Shown here: positions 7,642 through 15,600 of the stretch, piece after piece
Layout: each line of letters opens with the position of its first letter
Position numbering within the stretch: the stretch's first letter is position 1
Origin: Jutongia huaianensis
GTDB taxonomy: Bacteria; Bacillota; Clostridia; Lachnospirales; Lachnospiraceae
Direction of reading: 5' to 3'
Assembly (NCBI RefSeq): GCF_014384985.1
Contig: NZ_JACRSX010000005.1
Span: forward strand, 62,001-126,000
DNA length: 64,000 nucleotides
Made by a program: the position numbers and the translations under genes
The notes under the pieces: generated by a model
Told to the model about the DNA's origin: nothing
Databases searched by the model: none
Seen by the model: only the letters and a program-made list of their open reading frames with translations

Positions 7642-8988
7642 ATGTACAGAAAAGATTCCATTACTGTTAGAGAATGGCTTAAAAATTCAAATAAAGCATT
7701 ATTGGTGACGGGAGCAAGACAGATTGGAAAGACATGGCTCATCAGAGATGAAATTGACAAGAGCGATTATACCCGATTTGAAGTTAATTTTATTGATCAG
7801 CCGGATATGGTCCAATATCTAAACACAGAGATGAGTGCGGAGGAATTTTTGGTCAAGTTAAAAATGATCATGCCGGAACAATGTAAACCACATGAAACAG
7901 TTGTCTTTTTTGACGAAATTCAAAAATGTCCGGAAATCGTAACGAAAATCAAGTTTTTGGTGGAAGAAGGAAGTTTTAAATATGTCATGAGTGGCTCTTT
8001 GCTGGGAGTGGAGCTTAAAGGAATTGCTTCTGCTCCGGTAGGATATCTGACGGTTCTGCGAATGTATCCTATGGATTTTGAAGAGTTTATGGTGGCAAAT
8101 GATGTTTCTGACACCACATTGGAAATGTTAAAGGAGAAATATGAAACCTGTAGTCCTGTGGACGAATTCGTACATCAGAAACTACTGTCGTTGTTTTTTG
8201 TATACCTTATTGTTGGCGGTATGCCTGATGCTGTCAAAACTTACATCGAAACAAAAGATATTCGGGAGGTTGATAAAGTACAACGAGATATCGTAACTCT
8301 TTATAGAGAGGATTTTACACAGTATGAACTTGAGGACAAAAAGCTTAAGGTTAAGTCGATATATGATATCATTCCTGCTGAATTAAATAAGCAAAATAAG
8401 AAATTTGTGTTTACTATGTTGAATAAAGAATTGAAATTTAATCGATATGAAAATAGTTTTTTATGGTTGAAGGATGCGGGTGTGGCTCTGCCTGTTTATA
8501 ATGTGGATGCGCCGGTTATTCCGCTTCTGGCAGGCAAGAGCAGCAATGTATTCCGGCTTTTTTCGAGCGATATTGGACTGCTCACAGCTGCATATCCGGC
8601 GGAAACAAAAATGGAATTGATCAACAAAAACGGAGAAGTAAATAACGGTGCACATTTTGAAAATGCCGTTGCACAGCAATTAAAAGCCAATGGATTTGAG
8701 CTGTATTTTTGTAAGAAAAAGAATATTGGTGAGATGGATTTTGTAATCGAAATGAATGGAAAAGTTGTTCCAATTGAAGTAAAGTCAGGAAAATCATATA
8801 AAGCACACAAGGCATTGGATCATTTTATGAAAATACCGGACTATCATTTGGAAAGAGCATATGTTTTTTCGGTTGGAAATGTGGAAAAAGTAGGTTCTGT
8901 TATGTATCTGCCGGTTTATATGTGTTATCATTTAAAGGAGAAGCAGCTGGGGCGGATGATTGTTGAGCTGGATCTGGATGGCTTGTAA
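7642..8988 (+). CDS. AAA_14/DUF4143 ATPase with PD-(D/E)XK-like C-terminus
   Basis: This is a 448-residue ATP-binding protein. The N-terminal AAA domain has Walker A GARQIGKT (about residues 25-32), Walker B VVFFDEIQ (about 88-95) and a sensor-1-like YVMSGSLLG, followed by the family signature MYPMDFEEF. The C-terminal DUF4143 region contains HFENAVAQQL, GEMDFVIE and VVPIEVKSGK, an Asp...ExK pattern like PD-(D/E)XK nucleases. Family members are common in gut anaerobes and their role is unknown. GGAGG lies nine bases before the ATG. The gene carries its own four-copy repeat array upstream and is followed after 28 bp by a NADAR gene, probably co-transcribed. Confidence 0.92.
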   Translation: MYRKDSITVREWLKNSNKALLVTGARQIGKTWLIRDEIDKSDYTRFEVNFIDQPDMVQYLNTEMSAEEFLVKLKMIMPEQCKPHETVVFFDEIQKCPEIVTKIKFLVEEGSFKYVMSGSLLGVELKGIASAPVGYLTVLRMYPMDFEEFMVANDVSDTTLEMLKEKYETCSPVDEFVHQKLLSLFFVYLIVGGMPDAVKTYIETKDIREVDKVQRDIVTLYREDFTQYELEDKKLKVKSIYDIIPAELNKQNKKFVFTMLNKELKFNRYENSFLWLKDAGVALPVYNVDAPVIPLLAGKSSNVFRLFSSDIGLLTAAYPAETKMELINKNGEVNNGAHFENAVAQQLKANGFELYFCKKKNIGEMDFVIEMNGKVVPIEVKSGKSYKAHKALDHFMKIPDYHLERAYVFSVGNVEKVGSVMYLPVYMCYHLKEKQLGRMIVELDLDGL

Positions 8989-9016
8989 AAAATAATTATA
9001 TGAGGAGAAATGGAAA

Positions 9017-9541
9017 ATGGCAGGGTTAGAAAATAATAAGGGCTTTATAAGCAATGTGTCAGAGGAAAATGTGATCTGTTTTCATAATCCGGATGAAGAA
9101 AACGGATATTTAAGCAACTGGTTTCGTTCAGATTTTATTGTTAATGGAATTTGCTATACTTCTATGGAACAATTTATGATGCATAAAAAGGCAATTTGTT
9201 TTTCTGATGATGTAGTTGCGGCAGAAATATTAAAGACAGATGATGTTGCTAAAATTAAGGACTGGGGGCGGTGCGTTTCCGGATATAACGATAGTGTCTG
9301 GAATGGTGTACGTCAAATTATTGTATATGAGGGACTTATGGCAAAGTTTTTTCAGAATGAAGAGTTGAAGGAAAAACTACTATCAACGGGAACGGCAGTT
9401 TTGGCGGAATGTGCAGTAAGAGACTGTATTTGGGGAATTGGCTTAGCGATGCATGATCCGGAAAGATTAAATGTAGCTCAATGGAAGGGTCAAAACCTAT
9501 TGGGTTATACGCTTATGCTGGTAAGGGATAAGCTGAGATAG
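9017..9541 (+). CDS. NADAR (YbiA/DUF1768) family protein
   Basis: This 174-residue protein has the NADAR fold signature: GYLSNWF near residue 31, YTSMEQFMMHKKA (about 50-62), a GR motif (WGRCVSGYN), a KFFQNEELKEKLLSTG segment and a C-terminal DCIWGIGL...GQNLLGYTLMLVR. Known members cleave N-glycosidic bonds in riboflavin intermediates (YbiA/RibX) or remove ADP-ribose from guanine in DNA as antitoxins to DarT1-type toxins. No DarT-like toxin is visible nearby. It lies 28 bp behind the ATPase with GGAG upstream, so the two are probably one operon. The actual substrate is undetermined. Confidence 0.9.
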   Translation: MAGLENNKGFISNVSEENVICFHNPDEENGYLSNWFRSDFIVNGICYTSMEQFMMHKKAICFSDDVVAAEILKTDDVAKIKDWGRCVSGYNDSVWNGVRQIIVYEGLMAKFFQNEELKEKLLSTGTAVLAECAVRDCIWGIGLAMHDPERLNVAQWKGQNLLGYTLMLVRDKLR

Positions 9542-9560
9542 CGCGGGATCAATGTAAAGT

Positions 9561-9607
9561 AACAAGCTGTGCCATATCTGGATAACAGATATGGTACAGC
9601 TTGTTTT
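9561..9607. terminator. bidirectional terminator between NADAR and second ATPase
   Basis: Two 20-nt arms (9561-9580 and 9586-9605) pair with a single wobble around a 5-nt loop. A-rich and T-rich flanks allow termination from both convergent transcripts. Confidence 0.9.
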
Positions 9608-9613
9608 GTGATT

Positions 9614-10945
9614 TTATTGTAACAAAAATGGCATGAAATAAAACGGCTTGTATAATAAGTTTTCTTCTTTATTAACATCCTTTTGTGATAATAAATATAT
9701 GTTGCGTACATGTTTTGAATATTTCTTATAAAAATGCTTTATAGATTCATGTTTTCCTGTGCCGGAAGATTTAATTTCAAAAGCGTTCATCTTGCTTCCT
9801 TCAGAAATCAGAAAATCCACTTCGTAATAATGCGTGCTATTGCTTTTTTCCCATGTGTGATGATAAAGTTCTCTTCCGGTTGCAGTAATCATCTGTGCGG
9901 CGAGGTTTTCGTACAGGAAACCGAGATTTGCAGGAAGCTTGTCGGATAGAAGTTTGGCATATATATCATTTTCGATCACTGGCCGGTCGATAAACATTAG
10001 CGTGACAAATAATCCGGTATCGGACAGATATAATTTATAGCTGTCAAAGTCTTTTGTGTCTGACAAACTTGTTCCCGGGTCTGTGGAATTATAGCAAGGT
10101 AAAATTGTCTTTGAGTCGATCAATTCATACAATAGTTCTTCGGCTTTTGTGTTATTTTTCTTTCCGATGGCAGTTGTGATCCGGTATTTTCTGGAATCCT
10201 TTGCTAACTGTGCCGGAATAGAATGATATAGAGCTGAGATCCGGCCGGAGGGATCGATTTTTTTAAAATCATCTTCGTATAGAGAGATGATCTGTCGTTT
10301 TACCATATCAATTTGTGAAAAATTTTCACCTGCAATATAAGATTCTACGGCCTGAGGCATGCCGCCTACTGCCATATAGGTTCTTAAGTCGCGCATCAAT
10401 TTTCTGTTTGTTGCTTGCCCAACTGCTTTGTTTGTATTGTAAATTTGATGCAAAAGTTCATAATTGTTTCCTGTTGCATCACAGAATTCTTCATAATCCA
10501 TAGGATATATTTGTATTTTCATTTCTTCTGATGGAATTAAAATATCCTGCACATTTTTTTTGATTGAAATCAAGGAACCGGTTTCTAAATAATGGTATCT
10601 TCCATCGGCAACAAGATGCTTGACTGCCTGTCTGGCTTTTGGAAAAAGCTGTACTTCGTCAAAAATAATTAGTGAATCTTGTTCGTATAGTGTTATTCCT
10701 GTTTCTGCCTGTAATCTTAAAAAAAACATGTTTAAGTTTCCGATATCATCAAAACATTCCAAAATGGTATTTGATGTTTTTGAAAAATCAATCAATATAT
10801 ATGATCTGTATTCATTTTTGGCAAAGTTTTCCGCAATTGTTGATTTTCCGACTCGACGGGCACCTTCCAGTAAAATAGCATATTTATCGGAATAATGTTG
10901 TTTCCAGTCTAATAATTTATGATAAGCTTTTCTTTTATAATACAT
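9614..10945 (-). CDS. AAA_14/DUF4143 ATPase (second copy)
   Basis: This 443-residue ATPase has the same architecture as the one at 7642 but low sequence identity by eye. Walker A is GARRVGKST (about residues 28-36), Walker B LIIFDEVQ (about 93-100), then a sensor-like YLETGSLIS and IYPMDYEEF. The C-terminus has NLAAQMITATGRELY, YEVDFLISEG and MNAFEIKSSG, again a possible Asp...ExK active site. GGGAGG lies five bases before the start. It converges on the NADAR gene. Four direct repeats of a different sequence lie upstream. Function unknown; defence, mobile-element or regulatory roles are possible. Confidence 0.92.
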   Translation of the reverse strand: MYYKRKAYHKLLDWKQHYSDKYAILLEGARRVGKSTIAENFAKNEYRSYILIDFSKTSNTILECFDDIGNLNMFFLRLQAETGITLYEQDSLIIFDEVQLFPKARQAVKHLVADGRYHYLETGSLISIKKNVQDILIPSEEMKIQIYPMDYEEFCDATGNNYELLHQIYNTNKAVGQATNRKLMRDLRTYMAVGGMPQAVESYIAGENFSQIDMVKRQIISLYEDDFKKIDPSGRISALYHSIPAQLAKDSRKYRITTAIGKKNNTKAEELLYELIDSKTILPCYNSTDPGTSLSDTKDFDSYKLYLSDTGLFVTLMFIDRPVIENDIYAKLLSDKLPANLGFLYENLAAQMITATGRELYHHTWEKSNSTHYYEVDFLISEGSKMNAFEIKSSGTGKHESIKHFYKKYSKHVRNIYLLSQKDVNKEENLLYKPFYFMPFLLQ

Positions 10946-10968
10946 AATTTCCTCCCTTATTTATAGGT

Positions 10969-10997
10969 ATATTAACATAAAATGTGCTTTTCTTCAA
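10969..10997 (-). promoter_or_regulatory. promoter of second AAA ATPase
   Basis: On the minus strand: -35 TTGAAG (10997-10992), 17-bp spacer, -10 TAATAT (10974-10969). The gene-proximal repeat copy supplies the -35 hexamer and half of the spacer. The next repeat upstream is also followed at 17 bp by TATATT, giving a second possible start. Confidence 0.65.
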
Positions 10998-11097
10998 TGT
11001 TAATATACATAAAAATGTGCTTTTCTTCAAAGTTCTAATTGAGTAATTTGTGACTTTCTTCAAAACTTTTTGTTTTCTATTTTGTGCTTTTCTTCAA
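10983..11097 (-). repeat. four direct repeats TTGAAGAAAAGCACA, 33-34 bp period
   Basis: Read in the direction of the ATPase gene, the 15-bp unit TTGAAGAAAAGCACA occurs at 11097-11083, 11063-11049 (two mismatches), 11030-11016 and 10997-10983. Steps are 34, 33 and 33 bp, and the 18-19 bp between copies are not conserved. The sequence is unrelated to the array at 7497-7610, yet copy number, period and position relative to the promoter agree. It is probably a binding array for a regulator of this gene, perhaps the ATPase itself. Confidence 0.92.
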
Positions 11098-11397
11098 AAT
11101 TATATACATAATGTCATAAATTCGTAATGCAGGAGAACTTGCTTGCACACAATTTCTGTGTATAACGGAGTTTCAAAGAGATATCCTGCAATTGTGCAAG
11201 CTGAGGTTATGGAGTATAATTGGAAACAAGTAAAGTAATACAGGATTCAATAGAATCGTAAGGGAAACGGTTTCCTCTGTCATAGATTTCCCGGAATAAA
11301 CATATATATAGTATGATACAGGCGGAACTTGCATCAGCAGAGAAATTTATGCCCCATTTATAACGATATAAACTTCCTCGAAAGGCAGGATATTCCT
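11098..11397. other. 300-bp gap upstream of DUF885 gene
   Basis: No protein-coding frame is supported here. It contains the CRE/LacI-like palindrome listed separately and AT-rich stretches that could hold the promoter of the peptidase gene. No RNA structure was recognised. Confidence 0.5.
11261..11276. promoter_or_regulatory. CRE/LacI-family operator-like palindrome
   Basis: AGGGAAACGGTTTCCT contains a 13-bp odd palindrome (GGAAAC-G-GTTTCC). It agrees with the CcpA catabolite-responsive consensus WTGNNARCGNWWWCAW at 14 of 16 positions. It lies about 120 bp upstream of the DUF885 peptidase start, where it could mediate control by CcpA or another LacI-family protein. Confidence 0.45.
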
Positions 11398-13221
11398 ATG
11401 AATATGACCAATAACCACAAAAAAATAATCCCTGTCGCTGCTGTCATTCTCCTTTTTTTGGCGGCAGTTTTTTACATAGGCCTTCGTGAAAACGGCGATA
11501 GATCGGGAGGAAGCATTCTTTCACATCCGGCGGTTAAGCAAGAGATAGATTCAAAAGAAAACGGGGCACGTTTCGATGATTTTATGCAGCAGGTATTTCG
11601 CCTCATGGTGTCAGAGGATACACTGACATTAAACTATACTCTGAAGGAGCCGGAAAAGTATGGGATCAAGCAGGAGCAGCCGACACTTGGAACATACAGC
11701 CTGTCCGATTTTAGGGATGGTATTATGACGGATGAGAACTGGCTGTCGTCTCTGGAGCAGTTCGATTATGATGCGCTGGATCAGGAACAGAAGCTGGAAT
11801 ATGATATTCTTCATACGATGCTTCAGACGGAGCTGAAAAGCTCGGATGTATTGGAATATCAGGAATGTCTGGGGCCGACTACCGGGATTCAGGCGCAGCT
11901 TCCGCTGATCTTAGCAGAGTACCATTTTTGGGACAAGGATGATGTGGAGAATTATCTGGCGCTGCTTCGCCAGCTTCCGGATTATTTTGGACAGATCATT
12001 GCTTTTGAGCAGATGAAGTCAGAAAAGCATCTGTTTATGGATGATACCACCTGTGAGGCGATCATAAAGCAGTGTAAGGACTTTATTGCAGAGCCGGAGG
12101 AAAACTATCTGCTGTCTTCATTTGAGAAGGGAATCGCAGCGATAGAAGGCTTGTCTGCATCCCAACGGAAAAAATATCAGGAGCAGAATAAAACCTGTGT
12201 GAAGGAATCGGTGATCCCGGCTTACCAGAGTCTGATCGATGCGTTGGAGCAGTTAAAAGGAACCGGAAACAACGAAGGTGGTTTATGCAATCTTCCCAGA
12301 GGGAAGAAGTATTATGAATATCTGATGGAGTCCATGACAGGATCTTCCCGCAGTATCCGTGAGATTGAACGGCTTGTAGACAAAGGACTGAAATATTCCC
12401 AGAAGAGAATGTCGCAGATCATCACGAAGTCCCCGGATGCTTATTATGATTCGGAGGATTTTCAATATCCATGTACCAATCCGGCAGAGACGGTGGAGTA
12501 TCTGAAGGAGCAGATCAGTACCGATTTTGAGCCGTTGCCGGAGGATGTAAAATGTCAGGTGAAATATGTGGATGAATCTCTGGAGGACAGTCTGAGCCCG
12601 GCACTTTATCTTACATCTCCTATTGACGACTACAAGGATAATGTAGTATATCTAAATCAGAGCGAGGATTATGATCTTACGGAATGTTTTTCGACCATTG
12701 CCCATGAGTCCTATCCGGGACATCTGTACCAGAATGCGTACTTTTTGTCGCAGGAGCCGTCACTCTTCCGGCGGATTGTCAGTGTGGGAGGCTATGCTGA
12801 GGGCTGGGGAACCTATGCGGAGAAGTACAGTTATGGGATCAGTGGTATGAGCCGGGATACGGCAGAGTTAAATGCGGAAAATCTCATTGCCACGTTATGT
12901 CTGTATGCGAAAGCAGATATTAATGTGAATTATCACGGCTGGAGCCGGAAAAAGCTTGCGGCGTATTTGAAGGACTTTGGCTTTGACGGTTCACAGGCAT
13001 CCATTGTGTTCGATTCCGTGGTGGCAGAGCCGGTGAGCTATATGCAGTATACGCTGGGATATTTGGAGATCAATGAGCTTCTTTTAGAAGCGAAGGAGGC
13101 ACTGGGAGAGAAGTTTTCTCTAAAGGAGTTTCATAAATTTTATCTGGGAATGGGACCTGTCCCGTTTATCGTATTACAGGATCGTCTGGATGACTGGATT
13201 CGGACGCAGAAGCAGGGATAA
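11398..13221 (+). CDS. membrane-anchored DUF885 metallopeptidase-like protein
   Basis: This 607-residue protein has an N-terminal membrane anchor (about residues 9-27: hydrophobic IIPVAAVILLFLAAVFYIG) and a long extracellular domain of the DUF885 family. The family metal-site motif is present as HESYPGH near residue 436, followed by GGYAEGWGTYAE with a likely third ligand. DUF885 proteins resemble thermolysin-clan peptidases. The ATG at 11398 is preferred because it begins the signal anchor and has AGGCAGGA upstream. The gene stands alone; the gene after it begins about 100 bp later. Confidence 0.87.
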   Translation: MNMTNNHKKIIPVAAVILLFLAAVFYIGLRENGDRSGGSILSHPAVKQEIDSKENGARFDDFMQQVFRLMVSEDTLTLNYTLKEPEKYGIKQEQPTLGTYSLSDFRDGIMTDENWLSSLEQFDYDALDQEQKLEYDILHTMLQTELKSSDVLEYQECLGPTTGIQAQLPLILAEYHFWDKDDVENYLALLRQLPDYFGQIIAFEQMKSEKHLFMDDTTCEAIIKQCKDFIAEPEENYLLSSFEKGIAAIEGLSASQRKKYQEQNKTCVKESVIPAYQSLIDALEQLKGTGNNEGGLCNLPRGKKYYEYLMESMTGSSRSIREIERLVDKGLKYSQKRMSQIITKSPDAYYDSEDFQYPCTNPAETVEYLKEQISTDFEPLPEDVKCQVKYVDESLEDSLSPALYLTSPIDDYKDNVVYLNQSEDYDLTECFSTIAHESYPGHLYQNAYFLSQEPSLFRRIVSVGGYAEGWGTYAEKYSYGISGMSRDTAELNAENLIATLCLYAKADINVNYHGWSRKKLAAYLKDFGFDGSQASIVFDSVVAEPVSYMQYTLGYLEINELLLEAKEALGEKFSLKEFHKFYLGMGPVPFIVLQDRLDDWIRTQKQG

Positions 13222-13324
13222 GAATATATTCCCGAATAAAAACAGCGGTGGAAAAACTGACAGAGTCAAAAAACATGGATAAAGAGTATAACAGTACATA
13301 AAAAGACTGGGAGGAAACGACAGA

Positions 13325-13825
13325 ATGAACCGGACACAGAAAATTGCTTTGAGGGGGATGCTGATCGCTGTGGCATTTGTGTTGTCATGGCTGGAGGCGC
13401 AGCTGCCTCCTCTGGGAATGGTTCCAGGCATTAAACTGGGACTGACGAACTTGGTGGTACTGGTGGCCATTTATCGTCTGGGAACGGTGGATGCCATGGT
13501 GATCAACGGGATCCGTATCCTGTTGGTGGCATTTACCTTTGGCAATCTGTTTTCTCTATGGTATAGTCTGGCGGGAGGGATGCTTAGCACCATTGTGATG
13601 CTTCTTTTGCACCGGACAGGAAGGTTTCGTCTGCCGGTGGTCAGTATTGTGGGAGGTGTTGTCCACAATATTGGACAGATCCTGGTAGCGATGATCGTGC
13701 TGGAATCCTCCGGTGTTGCATATTATATGGGGGTTCTGTGGTTTAGCGGCATGATTGCCGGTGCGCTGGTGGGGCTCATTGGTGCAGGCGTGGTGAGCAG
13801 ACTGCCCGGGCAGAATTTTGAATAA
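13325..13825 (+). CDS. Gx transporter family protein (heptaprenyl diphosphate synthase component I-like)
   Basis: This 166-residue membrane protein has about five hydrophobic helices. It matches the Hpre_diP_synt_I/Gx transporter family, with typical PGIKLGLTNLVVLVAIYRLG and a conserved VVHNIGQILVA. The family resembles ECF-type substrate-binding membrane proteins. Its older name, heptaprenyl diphosphate synthase component I, is not biochemically secure. It usually sits beside a NusG-like or ApbE gene, neither of which is present here. Its stop lies 14 bp before the response regulator start, so the two may be co-transcribed. Confidence 0.85.
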   Translation: MNRTQKIALRGMLIAVAFVLSWLEAQLPPLGMVPGIKLGLTNLVVLVAIYRLGTVDAMVINGIRILLVAFTFGNLFSLWYSLAGGMLSTIVMLLLHRTGRFRLPVVSIVGGVVHNIGQILVAMIVLESSGVAYYMGVLWFSGMIAGALVGLIGAGVVSRLPGQNFE

Positions 13826-13839
13826 AACAGGAGAAATGT

Positions 13840-14520
13840 ATGAATAAAATACTGATCGTAGAGGATGACGTAAATATCAATAATTTATTAAAGGAGGCAT
13901 TGTCCGGAAACGGGTACACATGTGGACAGGCCTTTTCCGGAACAGAGGCGGCTTTGTGGCTGGAAAAGGAGTCGTGGGCGTTGGTGCTTCTGGACCTGAT
14001 GCTTCCGGGAATGACCGGGGAAGAGGTACTGGGACTGATCCGGCGTCAGGGAGATGTTCCGGTTATTGTTTTGACTGCCAAGGATGCCCTGTCAGAAAAG
14101 CTGGAGTTATTAACAAATGGAGCAGATGATTATATTACAAAGCCTTTTGATATTGAAGAAGTAGTTGCAAGGGTGCAGATCCAGCTTCGTCATGCGGGAC
14201 GGGAACAGGCACCGGACCGGATCAGCTGCGGAGAAATATCCTTAGAGAAGGGGACGCATCAGATCTGGATCGGAGGGAAGAAACTGGAACATCTGACCCG
14301 TCAGGAGTTTGCAATTCTGGAGCTGCTTCTGGAGCATCCCGGTCAGGTATTCAGTAAGGAAGCCATCTTTACTTATGCCTGGCAGGAAGAATATATGGGT
14401 GAGACCAAAACTCTGGACGTGCATATCAGCAATATCCGTAAGAAGCTCAAAAGTCTTACGGAGAAAGAATATATTCAGACGGTATGGGGAATCGGATACC
14501 GTTTACAGCCTTCCAAATAA
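13840..14520 (+). CDS. OmpR-family response regulator
   Basis: This 226-residue regulator has an N-terminal receiver domain with acidic pocket EDD at residues 8-10, phospho-acceptor Asp52 in LLDLMLPG, and Lys in ITKPFD, followed by a C-terminal winged helix (TRQEFAILELLLEHPGQVFS, then VHISNIRKKL and TVWGIGYRL). It is the partner of the histidine kinase at 16545, with two ABC genes between them, an order typical of bacitracin or lantibiotic response cassettes. It probably binds the direct repeats at 14522-14548. Confidence 0.94.
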   Translation: MNKILIVEDDVNINNLLKEALSGNGYTCGQAFSGTEAALWLEKESWALVLLDLMLPGMTGEEVLGLIRRQGDVPVIVLTAKDALSEKLELLTNGADDYITKPFDIEEVVARVQIQLRHAGREQAPDRISCGEISLEKGTHQIWIGGKKLEHLTRQEFAILELLLEHPGQVFSKEAIFTYAWQEEYMGETKTLDVHISNIRKKLKSLTEKEYIQTVWGIGYRLQPSK

Positions 14521-14521
14521 T

Positions 14522-14576
14522 CTTTAGACTTTCTTTACTTTTTCTTAGCGTTATATTAGGAGATACTCTTTATACT
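14522..14576 (+). promoter_or_regulatory. response-regulator direct repeats and promoter of ABC/kinase operon
   Basis: CTTTAG at 14522, CTTTAC at 14533 and TCTTAG at 14543-14548 are spaced 11 bp, the usual step for OmpR-family dimers. A -10-like TATACT lies at 14571-14576, so the third repeat sits where the -35 would be, as in activator-dependent promoters. This fits activation of the ABC operon by the neighbouring response regulator. Confidence 0.55.
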
Positions 14577-14610
14577 GGTAGACATCATAAGGAAAGGATG
14601 TAACAAAAGA

Positions 14611-15516
14611 ATGAATGAGATCTTATTAGAAACCCATGGATTGACAAAACAGTTTCGGCGTTACAAGGCAGTCAATGATATTGATATGCATATCCGCCGT
14701 GGAGCAATCTATGGCTTTATCGGAAGAAACGGTGCCGGCAAGACTACATTTTTAAAGATGGTCTGTGGACTGGCAAACCCTACGGCAGGGGAGTATTCGA
14801 TTTTTGGATGTACCGGGAAGGAGCTTTCTCAGGTAAGACCGAGAGTAGGCTGTCTGATCGAGGCGCCGGGCATTTATGCCAATATGACAGCAAGGGATAA
14901 CCTGATGATCAAGGCAAGGCTGTTTGGTATACGGGATAAAAAGTATGCAGACTGGATTCTCGATACGGTAGGACTTTCAGATGTTGGCAGGAAGAAGGCA
15001 GGTCACTTTTCTCTTGGAATGAAGCAGCGTCTGGGGATTGGTCTGGCGATGGTGGGGAATCCTGATTTTCTGGTTCTGGATGAACCGATCAATGGACTGG
15101 ATCCTCAGGGGATTGCGGAAGTACGTGATATGCTCCGCAGCCTGGCTCAGGAACGGGGACTGACCATTCTGATCTCCAGCCATATTCTGGAGGAGCTTTC
15201 TAAACTTTGCACCGACTTTGGAATTATTCATAAGGGATGTCTTATTAAGGAGCTTTCCCAGGAGCAGCTTCTCCAGCAGTGTGAAAAGAGACTGGAGCTT
15301 GTGCTGGATGAACCGGAGAAAGCAATGACGGTACTGGATAGAATGAACATCCACAAGTATGAAGCTGTGGACAAAACACATCTGTATGTGTATGAACGTT
15401 TAGAGGACAGCATGCTTATTAACCGGGAGTTAGTCACGGCGGGAGTGCTGCCGCGGGAGATGAAGGTGAATCAGGAGGAATTAGAGAGCTATTTCCTGAA
15501 TCTTACCTCTGCATAG
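14611..15516 (+). CDS. ABC transporter ATP-binding protein (bacitracin/lantibiotic efflux type)
   Basis: This 301-residue ATPase has Walker A GRNGAGKTT (about residues 37-45), a signature FSLGMKQRLGIG, Walker B FLVLDEPINGLD and switch His in LISSHILEEL. The LSLGMKQR-type signature and the C-terminal extension are typical of BcrA-like subunits that export or detoxify peptide antibiotics at the membrane. AAAGGA precedes the start. It pairs with the permease downstream and is probably induced by the flanking two-component system. Confidence 0.92.
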   Translation: MNEILLETHGLTKQFRRYKAVNDIDMHIRRGAIYGFIGRNGAGKTTFLKMVCGLANPTAGEYSIFGCTGKELSQVRPRVGCLIEAPGIYANMTARDNLMIKARLFGIRDKKYADWILDTVGLSDVGRKKAGHFSLGMKQRLGIGLAMVGNPDFLVLDEPINGLDPQGIAEVRDMLRSLAQERGLTILISSHILEELSKLCTDFGIIHKGCLIKELSQEQLLQQCEKRLELVLDEPEKAMTVLDRMNIHKYEAVDKTHLYVYERLEDSMLINRELVTAGVLPREMKVNQEELESYFLNLTSA

Positions 15517-15600
15517 CAGATAAAACATTTTGTAATTTATGAAATGTCAGAGAATTATTTGAGGTATCGGGACGAAAACAGCTTTGGAAAGGATAGAGAT

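Noticed and set aside
11566..11576. AAAACGGGGCA inside the DUF885 gene, like array A
   Set aside because: A single match within coding sequence and no periodic copies nearby; probably chance.
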